Shown: piece by piece, positions 11,735-21,199 of the stretch | How positions within the stretch are numbered: position 1 is the stretch's first letter | How the letters are laid out: every line of letters starts with the position of its first letter | Assembly: GCF_022539315.1 (NCBI RefSeq) | Contig: NC_066327.1 | Span: forward strand, 1,817,001 to 1,881,000 | DNA: 64,000 nt | From: Serinus canaria | Lineage: Eukaryota > Chordata > Aves > Passeriformes > Fringillidae | Direction: 5' to 3' | Made by a program: the position numbers and the translations under genes | The notes under the pieces: generated by a model | What the model was told of the DNA's origin: nothing | Database searches by the model: none | Seen by the model: only the letters and a program-made list of their open reading frames with translations

Positions 11735-13021
11735 AGAGCAGGGCTGGAGCCTGGCCATGCAGGGACATGGTGACACCCACGGGCTGTGCACACCAGTGTC
11801 CCTCACGTCCCTCTCATTTGATTAATGGTCCTTCTGGACAGCTGGAGGAATGGTTGGACTCAGCAGTGCAAGAGCAGAGATTGGCAATCATGTGAAAAAT
11901 AAGGAAAAGGGTTCAGTGAAAGCCTGGCACTGTGAAATGAATGGAATTAATTCAAAGGCAGCCAGGCCACAGTGTCACCAACGTCACGGGCAGGCAATGC
12001 CCTGCTCGGGGAGAGGGCAGAGCCTGGGAATGTGGGCATGGCCCCATGGCCACCCCATCGATCCGGGCAGGAGGCTGGCCCTGGATGAATCAGGAAGTGC
12101 CTGCAGCCACATCTGACAGCTTGAGCAGGGACAGGAGTGGATGTGTGAGAAATGCCAAAGGCTGGGGTGCACAGCACGGGGACTGGGCAGTGCTGAGGCA
12201 CAGCCTGAGGGAAAACAGCACCTGTAGTGCTGCAGGGGGACACAGGGACGTTGGGGACAGTGAGGAACTGCCCCAGATTTCATCAAACTCCACCTTTGGT
12301 GATGGGAGCAGGTGGGCAGGTGAGCAGGAGCAGGCTGTGTCCCCTGCAGGCGCTCCCCAGTGGTGACACGAGTGGGGATGTGAGTGGGCAGCGGGGTCGG
12401 GCTGCAGCCAAGAGCTGCAGTCACAATATTTGCTGCTGCTGCTGTGTTTGTCACCTCAGAGCAGCTCTGGGTTCCTGGCTGGGCACAAAATGATTCCATT
12501 TCATGAGAACAGAGAGAAAAGCCCAGAGCAAAAAACCCATTGAGGGACAAAGGGGAGCTGTCAGCACTTGAAAATGAAAAGGAAAGCAGCACCAAGCAGT
12601 TCCCAGGGTGCTGGGTGGGCTCCTCCAGCAGGATCTGCAGGACGGCTGGAGGGATGCAGGGATCCAGGCAGGGACGGGGTGTGGTGGAGGGAGGGCTGGG
12701 GGCTCTCATGCTGGAGGATTCTTCCCATAAAACCTCCAAGTGCAGCCCAGCAGGGCCAGAGGGAGCACAGAAAGCTCCTGGCATGGTCCCTGCTGGACTT
12801 CCCAAGATGTCTCCTGGGATATTTAAATCCCTGTGGCAGCTGGTTGCTTTCCAGCCCTAGGGTATCCAAACCCTTCACACTTCAGCCCTGCATGGATTTA
12901 ATTTCCATCCATGGGTGATGCCGAGGGATCACAGGGCTCCTCTGGCAGGATCAGAGCAGGGCACAGGGATCCCCAGGCTGTGGGATGGGATCCAGAGCAC
13001 ACCTGGGATCCAGGGCACACC

Positions 13022-13165
13022 TCGTCATTCCCTATCTGCTTCACTCCCTGCCTCTTCATTCCTTGTGTCTCTATCATCCTCTACGCCTTCATCCCCCCTG
13101 CCTGTTTCATCCCCTTCCTGCTTCATCCTCATCCTCTTCCTCTTCATCCCTGTGTGTGTCTCATG
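13022..13165. repeat. Inverted relative of the 11-kb minisatellite
   Basis: Its reverse complement contains GATGAAGGCGTAGAGGATGA and GAAGAGGCAGGGAGTGAAG in the same order as 11287-11340, so it is a homologous, oppositely oriented array. Confidence 0.75.
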
Positions 13166-13581
13166 GCTCCACCCTGGCACTGCCCGTGGTGCCATCCCAG
13201 GTGTACTTAGGGATGGGGCAATGTCCCTCTGACCTGCTGGATCAGCTGGTTCCCATTGGAAAGTGGCAATGGGAGCATGAGGGACTCAGCAGGAGGAGGA
13301 GGAGGGACATTTCCAGCTGAAATCCTGATTTTTCCGGCTGAGAAATGGGAAGTGACAAAAGCTGGGCTCCTTTTGCCGAGGCAGGAGATGTTCCTGGCAT
13401 GGGCAGCCCACTCAGCATTCCTCAGGGACACGTTCCCTGCTGCAGGCCCTGCCCTGGAGCTGCTGCCACCACGGCACAGGCAGCACCCGAGGATCCCTTT
13501 TCCCTGCAGGGATTTGCTCCTGCAGCCAGCCAGGCGTGGGACGTGTGCTGATCCTGGTGTCACTGCTGGAAAGGCCCCGCT

Positions 13582-13681
13582 CTCTGAGCAACAGGGCTGG
13601 GACCAGGGGAGTTTGGGGGAAGGCCAAACCCAGGCTGCTGAGAGTGAAGGCTGAGTAGAAGCTTAAATGGAGATAGGACAC
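13582..13681 (-). pseudogene. ND4L: ND4L 5' end (NUMT)
   Basis: The frame begins GTG-TCC just after tRNA-Arg and reads YLHLSFYSAFTLSSLGLAF, the conserved N-terminus of avian ND4L, then QTPLVPALLL before similarity is lost. About 32 codons are present. Truncation here marks the end of the mitochondrial segment. Confidence 0.88.
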
Positions 13682-13683
13682 GG

Positions 13684-13747
13684 AAACAGTTATAAAGTAG
13701 AAACTATAATTTGTTGAATCAAAATCAACTGTCTTGGCCAGACTAAC
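13684..13747 (-). pseudogene. tRNA-Arg 3' part (NUMT, interrupted)
   Basis: The minus strand resumes with GTTAGTCTGGCCAAGACAG and continues through the TCG-to-TTG altered anticodon region to TATAACTGTTTC, matching the body of bird mitochondrial tRNA-Arg and leading directly into ND4L. The acceptor stem is split by the insert, so the gene is destroyed. Confidence 0.8.
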
Positions 13748-13749
13748 GG

Positions 13750-14331
13750 TGGGTAACAACCAAGGTGCTGACAAACCTGGGATGCCACGGGAGGACACCT
13801 CTGTTAAGTCAGGGTGAGAGGCTGGCACAATTGCCCACAGTTCTTTGCTTGTTAATGCTAATGTGCTGCCGTCAATCGACTGCTGTTCATCCCCCAGTTC
13901 CAGAAAGTTCCGTACGCCCCGCTCCTCCATTGGCTTTCCCAGAGAGACCCCTCCCACTCTGCTCCGCCATTGGTGTATCCGTGTCACCCCACCTTAACTC
14001 CACCCCTGCCTCCCCTCCCCATTGGATGAGTTGCACCCTGACCCCTCCTACCTTCCCCAGGTTCGTACCCTGGCCCCAGCCCCTGCTCTCCTTCAGCCGG
14101 GTTGTTCCTGCCTGCTCCTGTTTCCCTCCTCACCCTCACCTCCCCTGCACCCTTGGATTTTCCCTGCTGGATCTGCCATGTGAGCAGTCCCCTCATCACT
14201 CTGGGGAGGCTTTGACTATACCCTCCAGGCTCGGGTGTCTGCTGGGCTGGGGGAGCTGTGCAGGCATCCTGAAGTGGAGACGCTTTTGGTGCTGCAGGCA
14301 CCTGGACAGCCCTGCCTGGGAGAGCCACCCA
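13750..14331 (-). mobile_element. Solo-LTR-like element inserted in the NUMT
   Basis: 582 bp that separate the two halves of tRNA-Arg. It begins TGGGT and ends ACCCA, the TG...CA form of a retroviral LTR with a 5-bp terminal inverted repeat. On the minus strand it carries three CCAATGG boxes (plus 14019-14025, 13967-13973, 13927-13933), typical of an LTR U3 promoter, but no clear TATA box. No coding sequence or second LTR is present. A clean target-site duplication is not seen; only AAC is shared by both flanks. It could be another CCAAT-bearing repeat rather than an LTR. Confidence 0.6.
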
Positions 14332-14332
14332 C

Positions 14333-14341
14333 AACTTTCTG
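14333..14341 (-). pseudogene. tRNA-Arg 5' fragment (NUMT, interrupted)
   Basis: After the ND3 stop the minus strand reads CAGAAAGTT, the start of mitochondrial tRNA-Arg, and then breaks off into foreign sequence. The remainder of the tRNA resumes at 13747. AAC (plus strand) is present at both junctions (13745-13747 and 14333-14335), possibly a remnant of a target duplication. Confidence 0.75.
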
Positions 14342-14680
14342 TTATTCTGCTCATTCTGAACCCCCTTGAATTCATCCATACACTAGTCCTAGTGTAAGAA
14401 GGATGGGCAGGAAGTTCAGAACAGGGTGATGGTGGTGGGGGATTGTAGCTGGGTAGCTCGTGAGTAGGGCCATGTCTGGGTCAAACAGGAGGAAGAGGAT
14501 GGCTGCTAAGGAAAAGCTCATTGAGAAGGGGAGTGGGGCAGATCCCATGGGGTAGAATCCACATTCCTGTGGGGATGGCTTTTCTGAGTTGGGGCTCATC
14601 TGGGCATGCCAAATGTTTAGCATGGTTTGGAGGATGCTTAGGGTTAATGATAGGGTCAGTATAAATAGGATTATATTTAT
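14342..14680 (-). pseudogene. ND3: NADH dehydrogenase subunit 3 (NUMT copy)
   Basis: ND3 is a small membrane subunit of mitochondrial complex I. This copy starts with ATA directly after tRNA-Gly and ends with TAA at 14342-14344, giving 112 residues under the mitochondrial code, a few fewer than I expect for bird ND3 (about 116). Conserved blocks are visible: WHAQMSPNSEK, ECGFYPMGSA, AILFLLFDPD, LLTLGLVYGW and GGSEWAE at the end. TGA appears as Trp in the last two of these. The frame is unbroken, with no sign of the extra nucleotide known in ND3 of many birds and turtles. It is not expressible with the nuclear code. Confidence 0.92.
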
Positions 14681-14749
14681 TACTCTTCTCTGGGTTTAAA
14701 CCAGATTTTAAGGATTGGAAGTCAATTGTAATTAATATACTAGAAGAGT
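14681..14749 (-). tRNA. Mitochondrial-type tRNA-Gly (UCC) in the NUMT
   Basis: A 69-base cloverleaf. The ACTCTTC / GAAGAGT ends form a 7-bp acceptor stem with A as discriminator, and the anticodon TCC sits in the loop TTGACTTCCAATC. It lies directly between COX3 and ND3, as in bird mtDNA. The copy looks intact but lacks nuclear pol III promoter context, so it is presumed inactive. Confidence 0.88.
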
Positions 14750-14899
14750 ATGATCCTCATCAGTAGATAGAAATGTAGAGGAATAATCATACAACATCTA
14801 TGGAATGTCAGTACCAGGCTGCTGCTCCAAATCCGAAGTGGTGTTGAATTAGGGGTAAGAGGCATACTGGTAGGAATGTAGAGCCAATAATCACAGGTA
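14750..14899 (-). pseudogene. COX3: COX3 3' end (NUMT)
   Basis: The last roughly 50 codons of cytochrome c oxidase subunit III. The frame reads VIIGSTF, a leucine-rich stretch, HHFGFGAAAWYWH, then the SIYWWGS ending followed by a lone T before tRNA-Gly, as in vertebrate mtDNA where the stop is completed by polyadenylation. TGA codons read as Trp. In mitochondria the protein is a membrane subunit of complex IV; this nuclear fragment has no expected function. Confidence 0.9.
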
Positions 14900-14905
14900 G
14901 GGGTC

Positions 14906-15649
14906 TAATGGCTCAGCCTGGACTCTGCAACCTTCCCAGAGAGAGGTCCCACAAGAGACAACTTCCTTGGGGTCTCAGGCAGTCCTTCAGGGGCTGGTAA
15001 CCTCAGCAAGGGGCAGGCAGCTCAGCTCTGAGCAGTGATTTCAGCTCTGCCTTGCGAGGTGTCCCCAGGCCAGCACAGGGACAAAGGGACAGGAGCACCA
15101 TGTGGTCATTCCACAGAGTTCCTTTATTCCAGCACCCTGCAAAGGAACACCAGTGACAGCAACTCCCCACTGAACAGGGCAGACACTGGGGGTTTTATGG
15201 GGAAAAGCAGGGGTGGTACAAAGGGGAAAAACCAATGAGTCCCAACAAATCTCCATGGGGTTCCAAAGCATTCTGGGAGCTCACCATGACCAAGGAGGAT
15301 TTCTCAGTCCCAGAGACTTGGAGAAGATCTCATCATAGCCCATTCCAGGGACACCTCTCCAAGAGAGCAGGCTGGCATGCCCAGCCGTCTCCACAGCCCC
15401 TGACAGCACAGCAGGCTGTGGGTGCTCCGTGTGCTCCACACTCCAGGGTGTGCAGGAATTCTGGGTCTCCAGCCTGGAGCACTCAGTTTAACCCTGGAAA
15501 ATCATGGCTGAAAACTTCAGAGATACCCAAGTGTTCTGCAGAAACTCCAGAAGAGACAAGGATCTGTCTGGGATCTGGACATGGAAGCTGAATCTTCCTC
15601 CCACTCCTCCAGTCACTCATACTGGGATCTGTTGGTGCATTTGGAGGTT
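14906..15649. other. NUMT flank, possible LTR remnant
   Basis: Around 15110-15240 the plus strand has GTTCCTTTATTCCAGCACCC, which on the minus strand gives an AATAAA-type signal in LTR-like context. Too little evidence to name an element. Otherwise unique. Confidence 0.3.
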
Positions 15650-15930
15650 GCAGCCTCTGCTCCCAGGGACAGGGACAGGAAGAGAGGGAACGGCCTCAGG
15701 CTGGGCCAGGGCAGGCTCAGGGTGGGCACAGCAGGAATTTCCCCATGGAAAGGGCGCTCAGGGATTGGCAGGGGCTGCCCAGGGGGGTTTGGAGTGCCCA
15801 TCCCTGGAGGTGTCCCAGGAAGGGCTGGAGGTGGCACTGAGTGCTCTGGGCTGGGGACAAGGAGGGGATTGGGCACAGCTGGGACTTGGTCCGGGAGGGC
15901 TTTTTTGACCTCAGTGATCCTGGGATTCTG
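15650..15930 (+). mobile_element. CR1 LINE fragment
   Basis: Sense CR1 of the same subfamily as 24727-25324 and 55062-55664: GGAATTTCCCCATGGAAAGG, GGAGTGCCCATCCCTGGAGG and an ending GACCTCAGTGATCCTGGG. Confidence 0.8.
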
Positions 15931-17217
15931 GGTTTATGTGCCTCCACATTCCCTATTCTTACCTGATAGAGAGGAGGAGAATGGCAGAGGATCCTTGGAT
16001 GGAGATGTGCTCCTGGAATGGGCAGGAGCTGCTCCCCATGAGCAGCCTCTGCTTTGCAGCTCCCTGTGATTCTCAGCTTCAGGAGCTGCTCCAGTTCAAA
16101 GGCATTTCCAGGCTGGTTTGGGGAAGATGTGGTGAATTCTGCCTGGCTGAAGAGCACATTCAAGGAATTGGTGTCCAAAATCCAGGCTCTGGGGAAACTC
16201 CAGGAACTCCTCTGACCCTTTCATCCCCCAGTTCAAAGACATGTGATGTTCTCAGCACTTCAGGCTGCGTTGGGAACTGACCAGAAATTCCACCTCATTT
16301 GTTTTTAACCAGCTCTGGGTTTTCCCTGGATCCATGGAAGCTGGCAAGGGGACATGGTTGTTTATTCACCAGAGCTTTGCAAACACAGAGTACAGGGGGA
16401 AGGGGCTGGGAGGCTGCAAATGCAGCTTCCTGATCCAAATGTTTGCTCTCCCTTTTCCCCTTGGGTCTGCACAGTGTGGAAAGGGGGTCAGGGAAAAGCA
16501 TCCCTGCTTTGGTCACATTCCCATAGGAAGCATCTGCTGCTAAACATATGGTGTGGAATAAAACCCATCCCAGAGCACAAACACAGCCCTCTCCTTGGTT
16601 TCTGCCTCACAGAAGATTCAGGAAGGGGTTCTGGGAAGAGGGAAGATGGCCTGTGGGATGTAGGTGGCACAGCAAGCTCAGAGTGGGAGCAGGATCAGTG
16701 GAACTGCCCACAGATCCATCAGCTGAAGGCCAGGAGGGAGCTCTGGGCTATCCCAGCTGTGCCAGCTTCCGTGGAAAACAGAGCATGAGGAGAAGGAATG
16801 CTGGAATGGGGAATGCAGGGTGTGTCCAACCCAGAAAGTACCTTTGTACCTTTTGGGCATGGGGCTGTGGCTGCTGCTCAGACTTTGGTGTCCTCATCCA
16901 TCACCAAGAGGTGGGAACCCATTTTCCATGGAAGCTTGGCCTGGAGTGTCCAGGGATGTGACTCTGCACCCTCAGAGCCTCTGGTCCTGATTGCTGCAAG
17001 TCCCTGGACTGGGAACAGACACAGAGCTCTCCTCTCATCCCTGTCCTCAGCCAGGCACAGCTGTGCTGGGAGAGCCTGGGCTGGCCAAAGGGAATTCCAC
17101 CTGGAGCATCATATCCAGGGAGTAAACTGGGGGAGTTACTGGGAGAGGGCTGAGCTGGGCTCAGAACAGGGGCCTGGCATCAGTCAGGGAGTGGGGAGTG
17201 ATTATTTTGTGCATCAC
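15931..17217. other. Intergenic, nothing identified
   Basis: Unique sequence without repeat landmarks or recognisable exons. Confidence 0.45.
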
Positions 17218-17345
17218 TTGGTTTTTGCCATTATTATTGTTATCAATGTTATTATTATTATAATTATTATCATTGTTGTTATTATTATTATTTGCCATTA
17301 TTATTTACCATTATTTTTTATCACCATTTACTATTAGTACAACAT
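17218..17345. repeat. (ATT)n-like AT-rich microsatellite
   Basis: Imperfect ATT/ATC/GTT triplets over about 125 bp. Confidence 0.85.
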
Positions 17346-17639
17346 TTTATTTTCAATTATTAAACTGTTCTTTTCCCAACACTCAACTTTTATTTTGATT
17401 CTCCCCATTCCACCAGGATGGGTCACATCCGAGAGGCTTCTCCAAGCTGCTCAACCTTGCCCAGGCTGGATTCCCAATAATTTCCTTCTCCTACACCATG
17501 AGCCCACAGGAATTCTTCCCTGGGATGAAGAACTGACTGACCAAAACCAGGGAAAAAACAGGATCTGGAGAAAAGACAACTTGAGACCTGACCTGAGGAA
17601 GAGGCCGGGCTTTAGGACAAACTTTAAAGGAAACTGTAA

Positions 17640-18080
17640 TTAAAAGCACTGAAATAAATAGAAAAAGGGATTAAATCCCACATGGATTTACCAAAGGCAC
17701 TCCATGGCAGGGTGGCATTTTTTAGGAGAGCAGCTGCTTTCCCAGACAAAAGAATTCCAGGAGATCTCATCTCCCTGAACCTCAGTCAAGCATTTGATGT
17801 AAGGCACAGAAGAAATTATTAATTAAACTGGTGAGGATGGGGATTAATGGAGAAAGGAACCTGGGAAATGCCCGGAGGGGAGGTGGCAATGGATGGAGTT
17901 AAACCAGCAAGCTCGGAGCTGCAGGCAGGCTGCTAATGGAGTTCCTCAAAGATCCATTTGGGCTCTGATTTTCTTTAATATTCCCACTAATGATCTTTGC
18001 ACAAAAGGTAGGAGGCTGCTGATAAAACCTGCTGGAGGTTCAAAGGAGAAGCCGGTGATGGCAGCAGTGGAATATCAAAC
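17640..18080 (+). mobile_element. Decayed LINE (CR1-type) reverse transcriptase segment
   Basis: Relic of ORF2. CATGGATTTACCAAAGGC, CTGAACCTCAGTCAAGC and the stretch translating to GVPQRSIWALIFFNI..TNDL correspond to the LINE reverse-transcriptase motifs GFxKG, LDxSKAFD and GVPQGS-LF-I-INDL. Indels and stops break the frame, so it is inactive. Confidence 0.65.
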
Positions 18081-18654
18081 AGAAGAGCTTGTGTGACCTC
18101 ACAGGCTGCAGGAAGAGACCTGGAAGGGAATTCAGGAGTCCAAATGTGGGGTCAGGGGCTCAGGAACTGATCCAGGAGCTCCAGAGCTGCTCCAGGAAGT
18201 GAAAAGCAGGAGGAGCTGCTGGGGAATCACTCGGAGAAGGACCATCAGCTCACTTTGGAGCAGAGGGGAAAGGGATGGTCAGCTGAGCTCCAGGAGCTCC
18301 TGGGGACGGAGATCCCTCAGCTCCAGGACCAGCCCTGCCACTCCTGCTCCCTCTGAGCCTCGACCCCTTCCCATGCTTGGAAGGATTTGGGTTCCCTGCC
18401 CACCAGGATTGCTCTGCCAGCCCAGAGTGCTCCAGGGAGAGGCTGGAGGAGAATCCTCTGAGCTCAGGGGGGATGCAGCACAAAGGAAAACAGGGTTGGA
18501 CAAGTCATGAATGCTGGAATAACAGAGGGAAGAGGACAAGTTCCAGCAATACCTGCTGAGCATTTGTGTGACTCTGGGAGCTTTGGGAACACCCAAGATC
18601 TCCAGCCCTGTGGCCACACAGAGATGTGAAACCCATGCTTCAGGTTTGCACAAA

Positions 18655-18850
18655 TTCAGCAGGAATTTCCCCATGGAAAGGGTGGTCAGGCCTTGGCAGG
18701 GGCTGCCCAGGGGGATTTGGAGTGCCCATCCCTGGAGGTGTCCAAGGGAGGGCTGGAGGTGGCACTAGGCTGGGGACAAGGTGGGGATGGGGCAGAGCTT
18801 GGATGACCCTGGAGGGCTTTCCCAGCCTCAGTGGCTCTGGGATTGGGGAA
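18655..18850 (+). mobile_element. CR1 LINE 3' fragment
   Basis: Short sense CR1: GGAATTTCCCCATGGAAAGG, GGCTGCCCAGGGGGATTTGG, ending CTTTCCCAGCCTCAGTGG. Related to the copy at 15650-15930. Confidence 0.75.
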
Positions 18851-19377
18851 GGAGCCAGCTGGGACAATGCTGTGTCACTGCTCTCTTCCCTGCCTGCTGC
18901 CAGAGGTTTGGCACTGAGCTGGGCATAAGAGACATCCATCAAAATATGTCCCCTCCTCTATGTCACTTGGCTCCACTCCACACCTCCCGTGACGAGGTGG
19001 CCCCGTGTCAGCGGGGGCAGTGGCCAAATCCCCTCCCTGGCCACTCCCAGGAGCAGCCCTGCCTTGGCTTCTGCCTTGGGGCACAAAGCCCCCGTGGTTC
19101 CCTGAAGCCACACGCCCCTGACACCCCTTCCCAGGGCTGGTCTCTCCGAGATGTCCCTCTCCTGCTGCCAGGGGGGGTGAGGGGACAGGGCTGGTGTGTC
19201 ACTGTGCCGTGGAGCTGCCAGCTCAGGGATCCATGGTGGTGGCAGGACACGCGTGGCTCATCCTGGTGCCAGCTGCTCCTGCTTCCACTCCATCTCCCCT
19301 TGGAGCAGCTCCCCTGCTGGCAGCGGCTCCTGCTCGGCAGGGCAGCTCCTGGAGGAGGCCTGGGCGCGTGGCAGGCT

Positions 19378-19402
19378 GGTGACAGTGACAGTGACAGTGA
19401 CA
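19378..19402. repeat. (GTGACA)4 hexamer repeat
   Basis: Four perfect units. Confidence 0.9.
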
Positions 19403-19504
19403 GCCGGGCTGCCCACGGTGACACGGCCCCGCTGCCAGGGCAGGGCAGGAGCTGCACATGGGGTGGAGGGAGAGGGAAATGCCAGGAGAGAGTTCAGGGT
19501 GTGC

Positions 19505-19930
19505 TGTCAATGCAGGGCCACCGACGAAGAAGGGAATGGTGAGGAGGTGCCATCTTATCAGAAGGCTGATTTATCACTTTATTATACTATATTATATTAA
19601 AGAATACTATACTGTAATATACTATACCAAAGAATACAGAAAGGATCCTTACAGAATGCTAAAAACATAATAATGAAAACTCCTGACTCTCTCCAGAGCC
19701 CTGACACAGCCTGGCCCTGACTGGCCACAGAGTGAAAACAACTCCCAGCAGAATGCAATGGAACAATCACCTGCGGGTGAACAATCTCCACATTCCACAT
19801 GAGCACAACACAGGAGAAGCAAATGAGATAAGAATTGTTTTCCTTTTCTCTGAGGCCTCCCGCTGCCTTCCCAGGAGAAAATCCCTGGGTGAAGGGATGA
19901 TGCCCAGGGAATGTGAATGCACACGGGCGC
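19505..19930 (-). mobile_element. ERVL-like LTR fragment
   Basis: An AT-rich block of TATACTATATTATATT type (19578-19630) followed by the stretch from GGATCCTTACAGAATGC through CACATGAGCACAACACAGG, which I recognise as a common passerine LTR. A minus-strand AATAAA (plus 19578-19583) gives the orientation. No internal region is present. Family name not assigned. Confidence 0.6.
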
Positions 19931-20849
19931 TCACGGGGTTACCTGAGGGGTGGGTTAGAGGAAGGAGCCCCTCCCTGGGCAGAAGGTGCTCCTGTCTCCA
20001 GGAGATTTCCTGAAGAGAGGCCCAAGGCCTTCACCTCCTCCCTCCAGGGCCTCTCCCTCCTTCCCTGGAGGACATTGTCTCTGTGTTTTCATCTGGAAAC
20101 AGCCCCACTGCCAGAGATCCCAAACTGCTTCAGCCTCATTCAAACAAACCCGCCCTGGGCTGCCTGGGCCCTGCTCACGGGACAGAGGAGTTTTCCAAAC
20201 ATCCTGAGGGAACTGTTTGATCCTGGGGGATGGAAAAGGAGCTCCAGGAGCCTGCTTAGTCTCACCCTAAGTTGTCTGTAGGATCTTCCAGCTGCCAGTT
20301 CAGCAAGGCCATCCCTGTTTACCCCAGGAAGAGTTCAGGAAGGGGTGTGGATTGTGGGATGGATCCCTGGTGCTCAGGACCAGCCACATCCCTGTCCCTT
20401 GCTGCAGCTTCCCCAGCACCCACCATTTCCTGAGGGAATACCCAGCTGCTGCTGCAGTGCAGAGCTCTTTCCTGGCACTTCATCCCTTTCTCCACATCCC
20501 TGCTCTTATCCCAGTGCCCAGAAATGGGAGCTGAGATCCCTAAAGCCTGGCTGGGGAGTCGATCCCACACAATCCCAGCTCCATCACTTGCTGTGTGTCC
20601 CAAGCAAGTGAGAAGCAGCAGGGATGTCGTTCTGTGGATAAAGAATTCCCAGGGACCTCAGCGTGCCTGGAGCAGCAGCTCTGCAGCTGGAGTGGAGGGA
20701 TGTGCCCTGAGAGAGGGGAAAAGCTGGGAATGAGCCCTTCCAAGCCTTTCCAGCCCATCCTGCCAGGCTGACTGAGTTTCCACAGCGTTGAATATTGATC
20801 CATGGGCTGGGAGGCACTGGAATGGCCTGTGCTGGAGCAGGGAAGGGAC

Positions 20850-21190
20850 TGCCTGGAATGAGGCAGTGACTCAGGGGTGCCCTCATCACTCTCCCAGCTC
20901 CTGAAAGGTGCCTGTGCTCAGCTGGGCTGGGCTCTTTCTCCAGCAGCACTGACAGAACCAGAGCTCACAGCCTCGAGCTGCACCAAGGGAAATTCAGGTT
21001 GGAGAGCAGGGAAGTTTTTCACACAAAGAGTGATAAAGCTCTGGAATGGCTGCCCAGGGAGGTGGTGCAGTGACCATCCCTGGGGGTGTTTAACAAAGCC
21101 TGGATGTGGCTTGGACTTGATGGTCTTGGAGGTCTCTTCCAACCCAGTGATTCTGTGAATTCTGTGATTCTGAAATCTGTGAATTCTTTG
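20850..21190 (+). mobile_element. CR1 LINE 3' fragment with tail
   Basis: Sense CR1: CACACAAAGAGTGATAAAGC, GGAATGGCTGCCCAGGGAGG, TTGGACTTGATGGTCTTGG and a tail of ATTCTGTGA repeats (21149-21200). Confidence 0.85.
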
Positions 21191-21199
21191 ATTCTGTGA

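Larger units (their letters stand above)
13580..14905 (-). other. Nuclear mitochondrial insertion (NUMT), split by an LTR-like element
   Basis: On the minus strand the order is COX3 3' end, tRNA-Gly, complete ND3, start of tRNA-Arg, a 582-bp foreign insert, rest of tRNA-Arg, ND4L 5' end. This is the vertebrate mitochondrial order, and the frames make sense only with the mitochondrial code (TGA read as Trp). About 740 bp of mtDNA is present. The outer limits are approximate (similarity fades near 13580 and 14900). It is a nuclear copy because it is flanked by CR1-bearing nuclear DNA and interrupted by a nuclear retroelement. Confidence 0.93.
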
